A program made the translations under genes and the position numbers. A DNA stretch of 64,000 bases from Porphyrobacter sp. GTDB lineage: Bacteria > Pseudomonadota > Alphaproteobacteria > Sphingomonadales > Sphingomonadaceae. Each line of letters starts with the position of its first letter. Within the stretch, counting starts at the first letter, position 1. Shown here piece by piece: positions 61,138 to 64,000 of this stretch. The DNA lies in NCBI GenBank assembly GCA_027533455.1, contig JAPZUC010000002.1, forward strand, positions 124,001 through 188,000, read 5' to 3'. The notes under the pieces were generated by a model that was not told the DNA's origin, did not search any database, and saw only the letters and a list, made by a program, of their open reading frames with translations.

Positions 61138-62103
61138 ATGATGAAAAGAACCGCCACGATGCTGGCTTGCGCCATTGCCCTTGCGACGCCGGGCCATGCG
61201 GAGCCGCTCGCCGAAGGGATCGCAATCGAGGCACCGGGCCCGCAAGGCCCGCTGGCGGGCACGATGCTACGCGCGGGGCAGGGGCTGGGGCCTGTGGCGC
61301 TCATTATCCCGGGATCCGGCCCGACCGACAGGGACGGGAACAACCCCTACGGCGTGAAGGCCGCGAGCTACCGCCAGCTTGCCGAAGCGCTTGCCCGGCA
61401 GGGTGTCTCGACCGTGCGGATCGACAAGCGGGGGATGTTCGCCAGTGCCAAGGCGGTTGCCGATGCCAATGCCGTCACCGTCGGCGACTATGTGGCCGAC
61501 ACAGCCGCGTGGGTACAGGTGATCCGGCAACAGACTGGCGCCCCTTGCGTCTGGCTGATCGGTCATAGCGAAGGCGGACTGGTGGCGCTGGCGGCGGCGC
61601 AGGAGGTCGAGGGCCTGTGCGGCCTCGTGCTGGTCGCGGCGCCCGGTCGTCCGCTAGGGGATGTGATCAAGGCGCAGTTGCGCGCCAACCCGGCCAATGC
61701 GTCGCTGCTCGAGGCCGCCGATGCTGCCATCGACAGTCTGGTTGCCGGCCGGAAGGTCGATGCGGCAACCCTGCCGCTGCCCTTGCGCGGGCTGTTCAAT
61801 CCGGCGGTGCAGGGCTTTCTGATCGACGTCTTCGCGCGCGATCCGGCAAAGCTCGCGGCCGATACAAAGCTGCCATTACTGATCGTGCAGGGCGGCAAGG
61901 ACCTTCAGGTTCCGCTGGCGGATGCCGAGCGGCTCCAGGCGGCCAATCCTGCGGCGTCCCTTTCGGTGCTCCCGAATGCCAATCACGTGCTGAAGGACGT
62001 TTCGGGTGAGAGCCCGGCGGAAAATCAGGCGGCCTATCTCAACCCCGACCTGCCGCTGTCGCCGGGGCTTGCCGAAGCGATCGCCGCATTCATCCGCCGC
62101 TGA
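61138..62103 (+). CDS. Secreted alpha/beta hydrolase
   Basis: Signal peptide MMKRTATMLACAIALATPGHA; VALIIPGSGPTDRDGNNP; WLIGHSEGGLVAL. Confidence 0.87.
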   Translation: MMKRTATMLACAIALATPGHAEPLAEGIAIEAPGPQGPLAGTMLRAGQGLGPVALIIPGSGPTDRDGNNPYGVKAASYRQLAEALARQGVSTVRIDKRGMFASAKAVADANAVTVGDYVADTAAWVQVIRQQTGAPCVWLIGHSEGGLVALAAAQEVEGLCGLVLVAAPGRPLGDVIKAQLRANPANASLLEAADAAIDSLVAGRKVDAATLPLPLRGLFNPAVQGFLIDVFARDPAKLAADTKLPLLIVQGGKDLQVPLADAERLQAANPAASLSVLPNANHVLKDVSGESPAENQAAYLNPDLPLSPGLAEAIAAFIRR

Positions 62104-62149
62104 CGCGCGCCGTTTCTTCACGCGGCGATCCGCGCTAAGGGCGGGCGCG

Positions 62150-62629
62150 ATGCAACTCGATATCGACATTGAAGGCTGGCCTGAGGGTGAGTGGGACGCG
62201 CTGGCTGCACGCGCGGCACAGGCTGCCGGCGAAGGTGAGCCGCTGCTCGCAAACCCGCGCCTTGTCGCCAGTGTATTGTTCACGTCAGACTACGAGGTAC
62301 ACACCCTCAACCGCAAATGGCGCGAGCGTGACAAGCCTACCAATGTCCTCTCGTTCCCGATGCTGGAGCGTGAGGAACTCGAAAGCCTCGCCGCGGATGG
62401 CCCTCCCGAAATGCTCGGCGACATCGCGCTCGCATACGAGACCTGCGCGCGCGAGGCAGGGGAGAAGGGGGTCACCCTTGAAGCCCATGCGACCCATCTG
62501 ATCGTCCACGGGCTGCTCCATCTTGCCGGTCATGACCACGTCGATTCCGACGAACAGGCCGAGGCGATGGAGGGGTTGGAGACCCGCATACTTGCCAAAC
62601 TGGGCATCGCTGACCCATATGGCGAGTGA
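62150..62629 (+). CDS. ybeY: rRNA maturation RNase YbeY
   Basis: TNVLSFPMLE; HLIVHGLLHLAGHDH zinc motif HGxLHLxGyDH. Confidence 0.95.
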   Translation: MQLDIDIEGWPEGEWDALAARAAQAAGEGEPLLANPRLVASVLFTSDYEVHTLNRKWRERDKPTNVLSFPMLEREELESLAADGPPEMLGDIALAYETCAREAGEKGVTLEAHATHLIVHGLLHLAGHDHVDSDEQAEAMEGLETRILAKLGIADPYGE

Positions 62630-62655
62630 AACCATCAGGAGCAGTTTTAAAGGCC

Positions 62656-63585
62656 ATGGCCGATTCCCATTCGCCCGCCTCTCAATCAGGAGACGCGGAC
62701 AGTAGCAGCGGGCTTTGGCCTGCGCTTCGCAAGATGCTCGGGTTCGAGGGCGCGCGCTCGCTGCGCGAACAGCTCGAGGAAGCAATTGACGAGCACGAGG
62801 ACGAGAACGGCTCGGCTGGCAATGAGGACAGCGGCGGAGCGGGCGGCGACCTCTCGCGGGTGGAGCGCCAGATGCTGCGCAACCTGCTGCACTTTTCCGA
62901 ACACGATGCCGACGATGTTGCCGTGCCGCGCGGCGAGATCATCGCAGTCGAAGCCTCGATTAGCTGGGAAGCTATGGTCGCGGCATTCTCGGAACACGGC
63001 CATTCGCGCATGCCGGTTTATCGCGACACGCTCGATTCCGTGATCGGGATGATCCACATCAAGGACGTGTTCCCGTTCCTCGCCAACGGCACCCCGCCAC
63101 CCGCCGACTGGACGACGCTGATGCGCCAGCCGCTCTATGTGCCGCAGGCGCGCGGCGCGCTCGACGTGCTGGCCGACATGCGCACCCAGCGCGTGCACCT
63201 TGCCATCGTGCTCGATGAATTTTCGGGCACGGATGGTCTCATAACCATCGAGGATCTGGTCGAGGAAATCGTCGGCGAGATCGAGGACGAGCACGACGAA
63301 ACCCCGCAGGAGCTGATCACCCCGATTGGCGAAGGCATGTGGGATTGCGATGCCCGGGCCGAGCTTGACGACATCGCCGAGAAAATCGACCCGCGCCTTG
63401 CCGAGGTGGCGGAGTCGGTCGACACGCTGGGAGGCCTCGCTTTTGTCCTGGCCGAGGCCGTTCCGGCCGTCGGCACGGTGCTGGAACATCCGAGCGGGTG
63501 GCGCATTGAAGTGATAGCCGGCGACGAAACGCATGTCACCCGCCTGCGGCTGCATCCCCCCGTGGCCGATGAAGACGTGCAGTAG
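62656..63585 (+). CDS. Hemolysin/CorC family CBS-domain transporter-associated protein
   Basis: MLRNLLHFSEHDADDVAVPRGEIIAVEAS; GMIHIKDVFPFL; DEFSGTDGLITIEDLVEEIVGEIEDEHDE. Confidence 0.92.
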   Translation: MADSHSPASQSGDADSSSGLWPALRKMLGFEGARSLREQLEEAIDEHEDENGSAGNEDSGGAGGDLSRVERQMLRNLLHFSEHDADDVAVPRGEIIAVEASISWEAMVAAFSEHGHSRMPVYRDTLDSVIGMIHIKDVFPFLANGTPPPADWTTLMRQPLYVPQARGALDVLADMRTQRVHLAIVLDEFSGTDGLITIEDLVEEIVGEIEDEHDETPQELITPIGEGMWDCDARAELDDIAEKIDPRLAEVAESVDTLGGLAFVLAEAVPAVGTVLEHPSGWRIEVIAGDETHVTRLRLHPPVADEDVQ

Positions 63586-63673
63586 GCGCAACTTTTCGGC
63601 TCTCTCCACATTTTTTCTTCGATTTTTTGCATCCAAGCGCGCGCTCGGGCGTATCTTCTGGCACTGAGGAGAT

Positions 63674-64000
63674 ATGAGAATGCCTTCACGTCGTCTGCCG
63701 CCCTTGCGCGCTCTGGAAGCTTTCATGCGCACCGTGCGTCTGGGTTCCGCCCGCGCGGCGGCTGAGGAGATCGGTCTAAGCCCTTCGGCCCTGTCGCGGC
63801 GGATCAGCAACCTAGAAGAATTCGTCGGCAAGAAGCTGTTCACCCGCGCGCGCCAGTCGATGCAGCTGACCGACGAGGGCCAGGCCTTCTACGAGGCGGT
63901 GAACCCGCATATGGAAGCGCTGGCCCGCGCGGTAGAAAGCCAGTCGGACAATATCGCGCTGCTTCGCCTGCGATTGGGCGTGTTGCCGATGTTCGGCAGC
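63674..64000 (+). CDS. LysR family transcriptional regulator, N-terminal part (runs off the window)
   Basis: RRLPPLRALEAFMRTVRLGSARAAAEEIGLSPSALSRRISNLEEFVGKKLFTRARQSMQLTDEGQAF. Confidence 0.9.
   Translation, partial: MRMPSRRLPPLRALEAFMRTVRLGSARAAAEEIGLSPSALSRRISNLEEFVGKKLFTRARQSMQLTDEGQAFYEAVNPHMEALARAVESQSDNIALLRLRLGVLPMFGS

Overview
The window is a GC-rich, gene-dense alphaproteobacterial chromosome segment, most likely Sphingomonadales/Erythrobacteraceae (judged from gene order and protein character; no database search was run). It is mostly housekeeping: glmU, an F1 ATP synthase operon (atpHAGDC, minus strand), ada, a (6-4)-type photolyase, priA, a transaldolase-like gene, cobT, cysS, an acetolactate synthase-like/ALDH pair, rpmF-plsX-fabH-ihfA-merR, smc, two tandem DsbA-like genes, mutY, nudC, a Rieske oxygenase/SnoaL/SDR cluster, mgtE, a cyclophilin, and miaB-phoH-(insert)-ybeY-corC. 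I saw no CRISPR array, prophage, rRNA or tRNA. The main non-routine observations are: (1) a perfect 16-bp parS-type palindrome (TGTTTCACGTGAAACA) overlapping the 5' end of ada, and a degenerate copy upstream of miaB; (2) a frameshifted GIY-YIG nuclease gene bracketed by REP-like palindromes that recur about 16 kb away; (3) a 108-bp MITE-like inverted repeat with 14-bp perfect termini (TTCGTCATTGCGAG) between cysS and a dehydrogenase gene; (4) an sdpRI-like pair plus two other genes inserted between phoH and ybeY; (5) inverted TTTCCT/AGGAAA motifs upstream of an S24 repressor gene and of ihfA; (6) an unlisted 43-aa small ORF immediately after cobT.
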